A DNA stretch of 64,000 nucleotides from Agapetus fuscipes (taxonomy: Eukaryota; Arthropoda; Insecta; Trichoptera; Glossosomatidae): assembly GCA_951799405.1 (NCBI GenBank), contig OX637362.1, forward strand, positions 9,378,703 through 9,442,702, given 5' to 3'. A program made the position numbers and the translations under genes. Within the stretch, counting starts at the first letter, position 1; each line of letters begins with the position of its first letter. The notes under the pieces were generated by a model. That model saw only the letters and a program-made list of their open reading frames with translations. It was not told the DNA's origin and did not search any database. This document shows, in pieces, positions 42,353-54,100 of this stretch.

Positions 42353-45300
42353 ATGGATGTGCTCAAAGCTGAAATAGCTAAAAAGCGAAAAATGCTCGAG
42401 GAAGCCAACCTAGTGGTACGTAACATTTTTTAGGTTAACTTGAAATTTGCGTTTCTTGTTTACTAACATTGAGCTTGGTTTGCAGAAAGCAGAGAAGAAG
42501 TACTTCAAAAGGAGTGAGCTACTCCAAGGCGAAGAAGAATCTTACATCAAGAAGTATGGACCGAGGAATGAATCAGAAAAAGAAGTTATAGCGGCTGACA
42601 GTAAACGTATGTACAAGATTTAAAAAATGAGGTCCGTGCAATAATAGAAATTGTCAAAAATTTGACGTCACACTTTACTATACTTAAAAATACCGGGACT
42701 TAAACTGTCATTGTTATGGGGCTACATGATTTATACTTAACAGATGAAGCAACTGCAAGTGAAGAGGTGGACGACTCCAAGGACAGCAACTACACCCTGC
42801 CCCGCGCTGAAGTGATAAGGCGCCTGAGAGACAGGGGGCATCCCATCCTGCTGTTCGGGGAGACGGAGCAGCAGGCCTTCAAGAGACTGCGCCGCATAGA
42901 GATACAGGAGCCTGAGGCCAACAGGGTATGTTGTCTTGGATCTTGTAGCTTTTCTAATGTGAATGCAAGTTGTAGGCTTACACGGCCGGCGGCTGACACC
43001 GGAGAGCTTCTTTCTGGGATTGGTTGCCGTGGTCTATTGGATCTGGAGCTTCCGGAATTTTCGTCCATGTTAGCGTCAAAATGTTGTAATGATGATTTTA
43101 ATGAAAGTATTTATCGGAGCTGGAGCTGATGTTTTGCCCATGTCTGCTATGGACTTCTTCAGTGTGAAAGTGTGAAGATGATGTGATGATGATGATGTTG
43201 CAATAAAACTGTCAATCGGACCTGAAACGCTATTCTACTAAATTCTTTATGACCTTAAGGCAACAAGCTGGCAATTTGTGTCCAAAATCAAGGTGTAGTG
43301 TGATTTTTTTTTATCTATGGAGTTCTTTTGCAAGCGCTAGCAAGCTCCGACTTGTATCGAAATCCAAAGTGTAAGGAATTTAGCAGAATAGCACTTCTGA
43401 AGCTTTCGGATGTTTTTTTCATGTCTGCGATGGGCTTCTTCAGTGTAAAAATGATGTGAAGATGATAATATTGATGAAACTGTTTATTAGAGCTAGAGCT
43501 TCTGGAGGTTTCCCTCATGTCCGCTGTGGGGCTCTTCAGCGTGTAGGTGATGTAATGATGTTGATGAAACTTTATGGAAATTGAAAGGAGCTTACTTGGG
43601 ATATAAGAATGACAATGCAGGAACTTTAGCGAGTTGTATGGAAGAGCAGCTACATCTATTAACTACCCTTGTGAAACTGTAGGCTATGTGATATCAAACC
43701 TTGTGATTGAGTTGGCAATATTGATTGACTGCTTCGCAAAACTGATACATCACCTTTCAAGTTACCAAATCTGTATTAGACAGCGCATTATGAGGAACAC
43801 TTATCTTGATTCTTCACATGTGAGCTTGCAAGTAGAGCAGCGCTATCTTTGAATTCACCCTTAAAAAAACAGGGGTTATGTGAATATCACTGAAGACTTG
43901 TGCAACAAAATTCATATGTGAGAGCGGTGCCATGTTTTTTAACCACCTTTGTGAGACTGGCAGTACATGACAAATTCCTGCAATTGCTATTCGTGCATGT
44001 GTTTACAGCAACTGATAATTTCCATACAATATGGTGGAATATTTTTTTTATATTAAATTATTTTGTTGTTCTAGGGATTCAGAAATGACTTTCAAGAAGC
44101 CATGGAAAAGGTGGACCAGGCATATTTGGATGAAATTCTAGCTACCGGAACAGAGGTAAGATTACACTCGTTTGTTGTCAATGATTGATTTTCACTGTGC
44201 GTCCCTTTTGACTAACATATTTTTTTCCATCAGCGCACTTCAGAGAAAACTGCCCAAGAAGAAATTGATGATGACAACATAACTTATGACTCCATACAAG
44301 AAATGGCAGAGAAGATGGGACAGGGAGACAGAGAACATGATATGGGCGTCATTGAAAGTCTACTCAGGGTAAGCTCTGCCTATTCACTCTTTAGGCGCAA
44401 CATTGCCAAATATATATAACCTGAGACTTTATTATACTGTTGCGAACTTGAAATATGTGCGCTTATACACACATACATCAAAGCGTCTATGCACACATAT
44501 AAACTTGAGACAGAACCGTCGGGAAGTGGTTGTGATTGTGTGTGCACATAATGTTCTAGTGGTGGAATGATCTAGTAATTGCGAGAAAACCTCTCTCGTT
44601 CATTATAAAAGAGATCAAAATGGTACTAACAGAGAGTCGCAACAATTCGCTAAGTAACACCTATAAACAGTGATTGTAAAGTTGTGGGATAAATTGTAAA
44701 TCGTGAAAAATTAATTATGTAAAAATAAATTCTGGCATTTTAATTAAAAAGAAAATCCAGTAGAAAATGTAACAATACCTAATACATAGGGACTGGAAAA
44801 AAGTGGTGTTATTTTTTGCGAAATTCGCGTTATTTTTTTGGGAAATTCGCGTTATTTTTGATCAAAAACAGGGAAATTCGCGTTATTTTTTATGATAAAC
44901 GGGGAGATTCAGTGTAATTTTTAGGGTTGATTTGATCGAAATAAAGGTTTATGTAATTGCAAAACTATAGATTATACTAATATTTACAATTTATTATATA
45001 AACATCAATATTTACCTTCAAAAACAATGAATAAACAATATCTGAATCAATACGAGTTACAACTTACAAAAAACCATTGATTTAAAAAAGTATTAATATT
45101 TGAATGACACTTCGAGTACCCTGCAATATCCTTTTAAAATATTAAATTTTGGTCTCTCTAGATGAGGGTTATCTAATTTTTTCGAGGGATGTTGGCTTTT
45201 ATGAAAGCCTCAAGTTGTGCTCTTGGCTAATCCAGCAGCAGCTTCACTCCTTGATGTATTTCCTAATTCATTGATGTCACGATTCAAGTCTGTTTGGATG

Positions 45301-47046
45301 TCCAGGATAGTTCTGCTTATCATTTATTTTTTTAATAAAATAGATTTGTGAATAGGTATGCAATTCACCAACTTACTCTGCCTGGTCAGAAACAGGTATT
45401 AATATCATTAATGAAAAATTCATTACGAGTATTGTTCATTTTAATTAATTATTAATTTATAATTACCCAATTACATTTGTTGAACTAGGGTCAAATTTAT
45501 GGTCAAATGACCAAGGCGGGGATCGAACCCCGCGTCTAGCGTTCTAGCGTGTTTCAACGTTGAAACATCAGCCCACTTGGCCCCCTCGGCTATAACACCG
45601 ACTATTTTTTCTGTGCTTTGCACCTTGCAAAGGGTTTTCACAGGAATCTTTTCTTTCCCACAAAATAGTTGCGTTGCAGAAGCGACACATAGCAACTTTT
45701 TCGCACAATTTCTACCAAAAGTACGAAAATTCGCGATATTTGCGTAAAACCTCAAATTTCGCGTTATTCGCGTAAAAACATCAAAATTCGCGAATAAATT
45801 CGTTTTATCGCGATCGCGAAATTTTCCAGTCCCTACTAATACATCACAATATTTTTCAATGTAATGATTAATGTTTGTTTTTCCAGTTTTTATTGAAGCT
45901 GTGGGGCACCCAGCTGAACTCTGCTACGGGGGCTGAAAAGATGGTGGCCAAACACAAGATGACGCGAGCAACTTTCACACAGACACAGGTGTACCTCAAG
46001 CCCCTGCTCAGGAAGCTGAGGAACAAGTCCCTGCCTGAAGACATCAGTGACAGCCTGTGTGAAATCACCAAACATCTGCTCAGCAGAAACTATATCATGG
46101 TCAGTGATTGTTTTATCTTGTATCCTGTACCCATATCATGAGTTTTTTCACAATACTCGAAGTATTGAGTATTCGATTAAAATGTATGTGAACTTGTAAA
46201 GCACCTCTGGCAAAAAAAGTTTCAAAACTACATTTTTCTTGAATTCTCAATACTTTGAGTATTGTGAAAAAACTCGTACCACGGGTACTAGGCCTGTAGT
46301 GATAATATATTGTAGAAATATAAATGCAATTTAAAAGTTAATGAACTACAGGATTCTGTTTGATAGGGCCCGAAATGACTAGCCTATGAATGCTTGCTGT
46401 ATAAATGAGGATATGAGAGGGAAAGTACAAAGGAGTATAATGAGATGGTTTGAGCATCTAGAAAGAATGGAACTGGATGACTGACAAAAAGAGTGTACGA
46501 AGGGAGTGTAAAAGTTAAGTGTAGAAGGGGAAAAATGAGGCAAGAAAGGATTCAAATAAGCAAAATTGCAAATGACTGGAACCTGTAGAGTGAGAAAAAG
46601 AGAAGAGCGGTCATGGAGAGAGTGATGAATGTCGAGGAGATGAAATAAATGCTCAAGGACAAAACAAAGTGTCACACATCATCAAAATGAGGTACATGTG
46701 TGGAGGTACTGGCCACCTCTGATACGAGTACAAGTTCAACTAGAAATGTTTATTGGAAATTAATAATTAAAAAAAGCACTAGTTGATTTACTGTTGTTGT
46801 TTTCAGGCGAGTGATGCATACCTACAAATGGCAATTGGCAACGCCCCGTGGCCCATTGGAGTGACCATGGTTGGAATCCACGCCAGAACTGGTAGAGAGA
46901 AGATCTTCTCCAAGAATGTGGCTCATGTGATGAACGATGAGACCCAGAGGAAGTACATCCAGGCCCTGAAGCGTCTGATGACCAAGTGCCAGGAGTTCTT
47001 CCCCACGGATCCCTCTAGATGTGTAGAATATACTCCTCTCTCATAA
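42353..47046 (+). CDS. Prp18: Pre-mRNA-splicing factor 18
   Basis: Seven exons, 344 aa (human PRPF18 342): 42353-42415, 42486-42606, 42744-42925, 44075-44155, 44234-44368, 45887-46099, 46807-47046. All introns are GT-AG and the frame closes. The protein starts [20 protein letters not shown]. The splicing-factor motif (about 75-120) reads [20 protein letters not shown] and [16 protein letters not shown]. The Prp18 domain (about 195-335) contains [52 protein letters not shown] and [15 protein letters not shown]. In the spliceosome Prp18 acts with Slu7 in the second catalytic step. Introns 3, 5 and 6 have been invaded by a foldback, a solo LTR, a 1-kb TIR element and a LINE remnant, without touching the exons. 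Confidence 0.96.
42960..43130 (+). repeat. GTTGCCRTGGTCTAT family repeat in Prp18 intron 3
   Basis: Shares acacggccggcggctgacac, ggagagcttctttctggg, gttgccgtggtctattggat and gagcttccgg with the elements at 19061-19236 and 53531-53704. Diverged partial repeats of the gagcttc...catgtc...atgggcttcttcagtgt unit follow at about 43120-43210, 43395-43465 and 43480-43570. Confidence 0.65.
44438..44774 (+). mobile_element. Solo LTR, 337 bp, in Prp18 intron 5
   Basis: Starts TGTTGCGAAC and ends TGTAACA, with ATAC on both sides (44434-44437 and 44775-44778) as a 4-bp target duplication. It contains a TATA box (cattataaaagag) and a poly-A signal context (aaaaataaattctgg), so it is in the same sense as Prp18. 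No internal region remains. The family is unassigned and differs from the LTR at 24284-24738. Confidence 0.8.
44789..45833. mobile_element. TIR element of 1045 bp with GCGTTATTT subterminal repeats
   Basis: The ends GGGACTGGAAAA and TTTTCCAGTCCC are perfect inverted repeats flanked by TA on both sides. The left subterminal zone repeats gaaattcgcgttattttt about three to four times. The right zone has complementary-style ttcgcgttattcgcgtaaaa and tcgcgatcgcgaaa. A tRNA-like segment (45476-45600) lies inside. No transposase frame is present, so the element is non-autonomous. It is in Prp18 intron 5. Confidence 0.85.
45476..45600 (-). pseudogene. tRNA-like segment (SINE head or tRNA pseudogene)
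   Basis: The complement reads tatagccgaggggg and ccaagtgggctgatg, then a perfect box B ggttcgatccccgcc. The long variable stretch between the boxes resembles a class II (Leu/Ser-like) tRNA, but the arms do not close well. It is carried inside the TIR element 44789-45833. Confidence 0.55.
46385..46725 (+). pseudogene. LINE 3' remnant in Prp18 intron 6
   Basis: Broken frames give [17 protein letters not shown] and [10 protein letters not shown], then MLKDKTK, matching the C-terminal part of the RTE-like family at 40920-42110 and 37770-38215. Confidence 0.65.
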
Positions 47047-47093
47047 CTTAACGTCAACTTAATGTCCATGTACCTTTAATATTTAAATTGTTA

Positions 47094-47099
47094 AATAAA
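47094..47099 (+). terminator. Prp18 poly-A signal
   Basis: AATAAA 48 bases after the stop codon, followed by a T/G-rich stretch (tatgtttttgtaa), the expected layout for cleavage and polyadenylation. Confidence 0.75.
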
Positions 47100-48101
47100 C
47101 CTTATGTTTTTGTAATATACGCCTTTTAATACTGTAGTTTAATTTCTTATCTATTAAATGAGGTTGACCGCTCATGCTGCAAAACACTTGTTCTGCTCCC
47201 AATTGGTCATTTACTCAATACAAAACTTCAAACAATATCACAAAGCTTTGCATGCCATCTCTTTTGCCATTCGACTGCGCACAAACTAACACTCGTGGTC
47301 CTCATCTGTGGTAGTGGCATAAATAACTACACTTTTATTACCAACGATGCAGTATTCTTAAGATATTGCTGTGTGCATTTGTAACGCGGAATAAAAGTTT
47401 ATTTAAAAAATATAGAAGTTAAAAAGCTCACTACAGGTTCTTGTTTTAGTTTCCATTCATTTTTTGATTGAGCTTAATTTTTGTACTTATTTTTTATACT
47501 TAATTTTTATATTTGGGGTATTGTAGAACCATTTACCATTGCAACGCATTCTACCTAACGAGACACCAAGGCTATGAAAATCCGGCAGGATAAGAAAACA
47601 AGGATTTAAAAAAATAACTTTCCATTGTAATTAAATTTTCTTTTTAATATAGGTACATAATCAGAAATAACTTGAAATAAAGGAATTAATAATTAACAAA
47701 GAAATGCTTTTCTGACTAGTTATAGAGTTTCTTTGAAATATTTTGAATACTTGATTGATTTCATGATAAAGGCAGGTACACATTTGATTCTTGATCATAA
47801 TGTAAACTATGGAGAACCAACCAAAGGTAGCAATCTAGGATTTTGTGAAAAATGGGATTGATATATAGAAACTCAGAATGTCATTTTCTGTGTTTCTATG
47901 TATTTATCTCATTAAAAAAACCTGGATTGGCACCTTTGGTTCGACACCACTCCATTACATATGATGTTTAAGATTTAGATTTAGATTTTACATACTTATA
48001 TTAGCTTTAAAATATACTTTCAAAGTAAAAACATTAAAATCTCTTCACTTGTAGTTAGAAAGAGAGATGAAAAAATAAAAATATAACACTTAAAATCTAG
48101 A
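47100..48101. other. Spacer between convergent Prp18 and Pxt genes
   Basis: About 1 kb with the MITE at 47818-47948. It includes the 3' UTRs of both genes. No other exon is seen. Confidence 0.45.
47818..47948. mobile_element. Short foldback MITE, AAAGGCGGCAATC family
   Basis: Left accaaaggtagcaatctagg, right cctggattggcacctttggt; the ends are inverted. Related to 28724-28858. Confidence 0.65.
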
Positions 48102-51100
48102 TTAAAATTCTTTCCATGGAGAGAAGTTGACGATGGGTAATGCTGTGTCGTGGCACGGGATAGGCTCATTCCTGAAATGATAAAAATATAATATTATAAC
48201 AAATGTAAATGATGGAATCGTATGAAAGGGAATGAATGAATTGATTTACTCATGAACGGATTAACTGACAACTACAGTACAGTCATTGAGAGAGTGCGTT
48301 TCTGACTGGTTGTGATTGAACAGACATTGCAACTTTGAAGAGGTGAAGATCCAATACATTTGTGGTACTATTTCCCAATATGCCTCCGAGACCAGTACCC
48401 CGAGTACTCACTCAGTACTTCTATTGCGAAAACTCACCATTTTTTTTTTTTTTTTTCCAACAGTTTTCATTTATTTATGAATAAAACAAAACATATGATA
48501 TGATACATAATAGCATAGAAAAAACCAAAGAAAGATAATAAATTACATTAAATCTAAGTCAAATAAATTACATTAAAACTAAATCATGATTACGTAAATC
48601 GAAAAAATATATTAAATCTAAATCACTCACTAGGAGCGCCGTCATATATTTCATACATTTTCGATTTCGAAATTGAGGTGAAATTTATGCAATTTTTCAT
48701 TCTCGGGGTACTGGACACAGACCAAGCATGACCAAATCTCTCTCATCATCTTTGAAAGGAAAATACTTTGCCGTATTTACGGCCCAATAAAGGACGGGAA
48801 CATAAAGCAAAGATACAACTCTGAATCATACAACCTGTACCAAGAGGTTGATGTGGTCCCGTCAATGAAAGTCAGCAGACTATTGGCTGGGTCACATTCA
48901 TAGAACGAATCATTGAAGTTTGAAAAATATGGTTGTGATGACGGACCCTAAGGGGCATGAGACTGTGGGAAGACCCAAATGAATGTAGCTCGACAGAGTG
49001 GTGGCTGACTGCCATGTATTAGAAGTAAGTAAGGGATTGGAGGATGAAGGCTTTGGATTGGCAGCGCTGGCTGCAGTTGATCAAGAAGGCCAGAATCCAC
49101 CCCGGGCTGCTGTCTTATTGATGATGATTATTAGTTAGTATTTGAGTAGATGTCTTACCCGTGTACATCTGGCCTTATAAATGCATTTGGTGATTGGTAC
49201 AATAGTTCAATGTGGTCACTGTTGTCACATATCAGCCGTGCCATGGACACTTTCTTGATCTCCTGAAGTTGGGCTGTAAATAAAGCATATCAGTAAATCA
49301 CACATTATATTTGCCATAAAAAAGGTCAACATTACAACCATAAACATTAGGACCATCTAGTCTGGGGATTTGTAACCAAAATTTGTAACCATTCTGCTCC
49401 TGAAGATGCCTCATTAGGCGAAAATGTTTGAGCAAACACAAACAAATAAATAAATACCGTGAATTAAAACTCTGTTTTTATCCAATTTAATTTTTAAATA
49501 AATATACAATAAAACAGTTGCTAAACCTAAAAAGACACATTGTGCAAACACATTAGAAGGCGCTCACCATTCACGCACCATTTTTATCTATCATCCTCGA
49601 AGACATTTGCTATAGTTCCTAATAAAGTTCAAGAGGAATGCTTTATGGTTTTCTTTTATTTACTTATTTCATGGTTTTAGAAAAAGCATTGTATGTTACT
49701 ACACGTAATTAGCACCGACGTTACAATGGCTCTGATTACTTGACAGTGGCATGAATGGCAAAAATAAGACACATGTTACATTGTACCTTTGGTGAAGTGT
49801 CCAGGGTTGGTGGCAGGGCTGTGTTCATAAAAGTAGCGGTCTCCCTTCCGCAGCCTGGAGAACTGGTCGGCGATGATCTCCTTGAAGGTGTAGCCAACCA
49901 GGGCGTCACTCTCAGGAGTCTCTAGCAGGCCACCAATCCACAGGTCTATGTCATCCACTGTTGCGTACACCATCTTCAAATGTTCCGCCACCTATGGTTA
50001 TTTTTTATACTTTAATCCCATGTATTACTTCTGATATATTTGTTGTTTCATTTTATACTTTTTACTTGCTCTTGTATTTATAACAATATTTTTAGTATGT
50101 ATTGTAAAAGGCATTAAGTGTCGTGAATTTATAAATAAATAAATAAATAAAATAACGCTTTCACAGGAGAAAGCCATACGGGGAACAGATTAGGAGGTCT
50201 GAGCCAAGAAGAAGAAGGAGTAAAAAACACAAACTCTGATTTTATAAATTTAGCAAAAATATGTGGGGTCATCATCTTGTAAAAGCAGTGCCTTGTTGTG
50301 CCAGTCAACTGTTTGTGTTGGTTGCCATCTTGAGCTGCTATTAGGAGGAAACGTCTATGAGCCACTTCTAATTCTGAAAGTATGAAGTTTTTTGGCGAGC
50401 TCTTTTTCGTCTTCCCAAGATTTTTTCTTCAGAAAGGTGGTAATAAAGGTGATTTTGTAAATTTAGTGAAAACATGAAAGTACCTACCTATTTTTTCTTG
50501 TTTTGTCTTCTCATGAAGAAGCTGACCAAAAGGCTAGCGAAGCAAAGAGACACTGATAAAACTCAATTGCAAACGTTAATCTAAATTTTGTTATAAAGTA
50601 TTTTTAGTGGGGAATAGAGTTTTGTTGATTCACCAGAGCTATAGCCAACATAATCAGAAGGTAAGCTTGCTTTGTGATGAGCAAGGACAATTAAACAATG
50701 AGGAAAAGATCTGGTGGGAGGTGTTTCTTGCGGTTAACTGCCAGGTACAGAAAATGTCCTGCTTCTTTTTCAATTTCATTACCTTATGTTTTGTTTGCTA
50801 TATACACCGTTTTCGAGGTCAACTGGCCACCTTTAGGCCACCTATACTATCCAGATTTTATTGTGACTTGGCCAATTTACTTTAGAAGTACCAAATGCAT
50901 GCATACCTTGTGACCAAACTCTTCAAAGTCGTATATTCTGGGCAGTCCTACCAGTTCCCTGTAATCATTGTAGGAGCGCAGACCGTGGTCGCGACCTCTC
51001 TGGATGTTGAGGGAAGCCAAGTCCATGCCAAAGGGACTTCCACCTCGGAAGAGATATTGCGTCAACTGAAATCATAACATCAATATAACAGTCAACAAAT

Positions 51101-54100
51101 AAATAATAGCAGAGTTTTACAAAGAAACAGGGAATAAATAATACTAGAGGATGGAAGATGTCTTCTCTTACAAATGAGTCACATAAGAACCAAAGGCGGC
51201 AATCTAGGATTATTTTTAGAAAATGAAATAAATATGTGGAAGCAGTGTTTCCACATAGGTACATGTTTATTTAATTTTTGGAAGTTTTTACAAACTACGT
51301 TGTAAAGAAGCAGGTTCAAGGTTTTGCACAAATTTTAGGGACCGTGCTTTCAATATTGCGGGTTGGGTGGAGTGGAACAAGAGTGGAAAACTTCAAGTCT
51401 GTAGGTGTGTTTTGTGGAGCATTCAAGACACACCATTTTAAAAAGTCTTATGCTTGATTGGAGAGGGCTCTTGAAGTGTGAAACACAAAAAAATGACTAT
51501 GTCTTGTCATGTGTATTTTTTTAAATAAATCAGCCCGATATGTATATTTGGTCAAAATCATATCCAAAGTCATCAGGAGACGTGCCTCTTCTTTGTCAAT
51601 GATGTCAGATCGCTGTGGTCTCTCAATTGGAGAGTAGACTTGATATGGCTATATTTCACCATGTTACCCAACACCTCTTCTACTTCCACTTAAGTACTGA
51701 CTTCCACGATGGACTCAGAATAATTGAATTTGAAGTTTGGGGAATATTTTGATGTCACCTGGTCTGGCTAAAGACAGCACAGAGCGTCAAAGTTTCAATG
51801 CAATATTATGTAGGTAGATAGAGTGCACCGTACTACATTCAGCATTCTTACTAAGCATATGGGCTGGCAGTGCTGTGAACTTGAAACAATCCCTGATTAT
51901 CTGGAATCCATTTTTTATTTACTATGGGTGACGTCACAAAGCTTATTTCTCAGAGTTTTTATAGATCTATTTCTTTATTTACTTAGAACTGTGATGGAAT
52001 TATGAATTTCTTACCATTTGGCTGATGGACGGGTCCGTCTCCTGCATTGGCTGCGAAGTCAAGCCGTTGAGAAGTCTGTCGTAAAACTCCCGGATCCTCA
52101 GTCTTGCCGGGTGGAACATCAGCTCTGGGATGGAGATCACTTCCTCCAGCTCGGGACCTTTAGGGATCCTGTGATTGTAAAGTCTAATAGACATATTTTG
52201 GTGATGACAGTGGAAAATAAAATTGACTGAAAAAATATGATCGGTGGAAGCACAAAGGTAGACTAAATAATTATTAACTAAATAATTATGTAGATCTTAA
52301 ATTCAAATTATGTCTGATTTGTTTTATAATGTTTGTTTATTCCTTAATAATTGTAATTTGTAATTGTAAAAAATGTAATTTGTCATGTGTGTTCCTTGAC
52401 TTATAGGTTGGTATGCGGCTGACCACCCATACTGTAAAAAAATGGTTCACTTTGCCAATGTCACCCCTGTTTCAGGGAAGGATGGCAAGAGTTGAAGGGC
52501 TTATGTTCATTTGAGATTGGGGTTTTATAATGTAGGTCTACATGCGGCATGTGTTAGCGCGAAATTATAGGTACTTGTCTGCTTGTGGGAATGCATTTAA
52601 TATAAATCTTAAATGATATCTATCCTTGCAGCTTAGATTAAATTAGATTAGATTGGATGGTTTAAAGTTGATTAACCATATTGAAAAAATTGTTTGACTT
52701 TCGCCAATCCCACCTGTAAATATTTTCAAAATCTCCTTTTTTTTCAACAATTTTCTTGTGTTTGTTTAAATTTCAGATTTTCTTTCGTAAGGGAATTTTG
52801 AAATGAATCCATTTACTTTCATAGTAAAGGGGGTCCGCTTTACGCCAACGACTTAACTTGAAGTGGAGGTTTCCATGGCCTTGGGGCTATACCCTCATTT
52901 CTTGTGCAAATTGAGTAAACCTGGCCAGTTCTCTGATTTTTAGGTTTGAAAACCAACAAAGGAAATAATTTCTGACACCCTAGGTAAGGATCAAACCCTC
53001 GCCCTCTAGCATGGAAATCAAGCATTCTACGAACTGGGCTATGGACCAACATTGACTGACATTGATAAATAGAAATGATTTCTTACTTGAGCTTCCCGTC
53101 GACATTTGAGTGACCAAATCGGAAGGCCGCTACTCCAAATTCATTGGTCAAACTAGGGTTCACATTATCATCATAGTTGTATGCATACTCTCCATAGGGC
53201 TGAGGGCTCAGCTCAAATTGGTTCATTGTCTTGTCACCTGTAAAGCACATTATTAGTTTTCAAGTGTGTTCAAATGATATTTTTTACGGTCTGATGACCT
53301 TTTGATTGCAAGTCCGAAGTATTAACCATTAGACTGCGGAGTTGTAAGCATAAAAGTCCACCTTACTAGCCAATGCCTATGTTATGGAAGTATTACTGTA
53401 TACATTAATTAACTTCTTTGCTCTAAATCAACTGTGTGGAGGGTCAAAGAGAAGTCTGTCTGGATTTATATCAATTATCCACTCCAAAAATGTTTAGAAG
53501 TTGTCTATGGAGAGTAGCTGCTGACAATAGAGAGTTGCTTCCCGAGATCTGTTGCCGTGGTCTATCGGAGCCGGAGCTTCCGGACATTTTGCCAATGTCT
53601 ACAATGGGCTTCTTAGGCGCGAGGATGATGTAATGATGACGATGTTAATGAATGTGTCAACAGCTCCGATAGACCACGGCAACAGATCCTGGAAAGCATC
53701 TCTTGATTCTCAATCTCCATTAAAGAGAAAGAATAAAATCAATGTCTAACCAATGACTAAGGGCAGCCATTCCTTGTAGACCACATGCTGCAGCTCTGCT
53801 ATCACTATCCGCCTGGCCTCCAGGAACACCAGCTGTTCTGACCAGTGGGGGTTCAGGTGGGACAGGATCTCAGCCACACGGTTGTGCTCTCGAGTGAACA
53901 CCATGTGAACTGCTACCAGGGATATCATCTGGTTGGCATGCCCATCTCCTGGAAGTTCATTAATAATTTTGATGAATTTATTTCCTTTACACTTAAGTTC
54001 CTTGACTTATAGATTGGTGTGCGGCTGACCACCCATGCTGTAGAAGATGGTTCACTTTGCCAATGTCACCCCTGTTTCAGGGAAGGTCGGCAGGAGTTGC

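Noticed and set aside
45476..45600. Functional Leu/Ser-type tRNA on the minus strand
   Set aside because: Boxes are present but the arms pair poorly and it lies inside a TIR element; kept only as a tRNA-like pseudogene.
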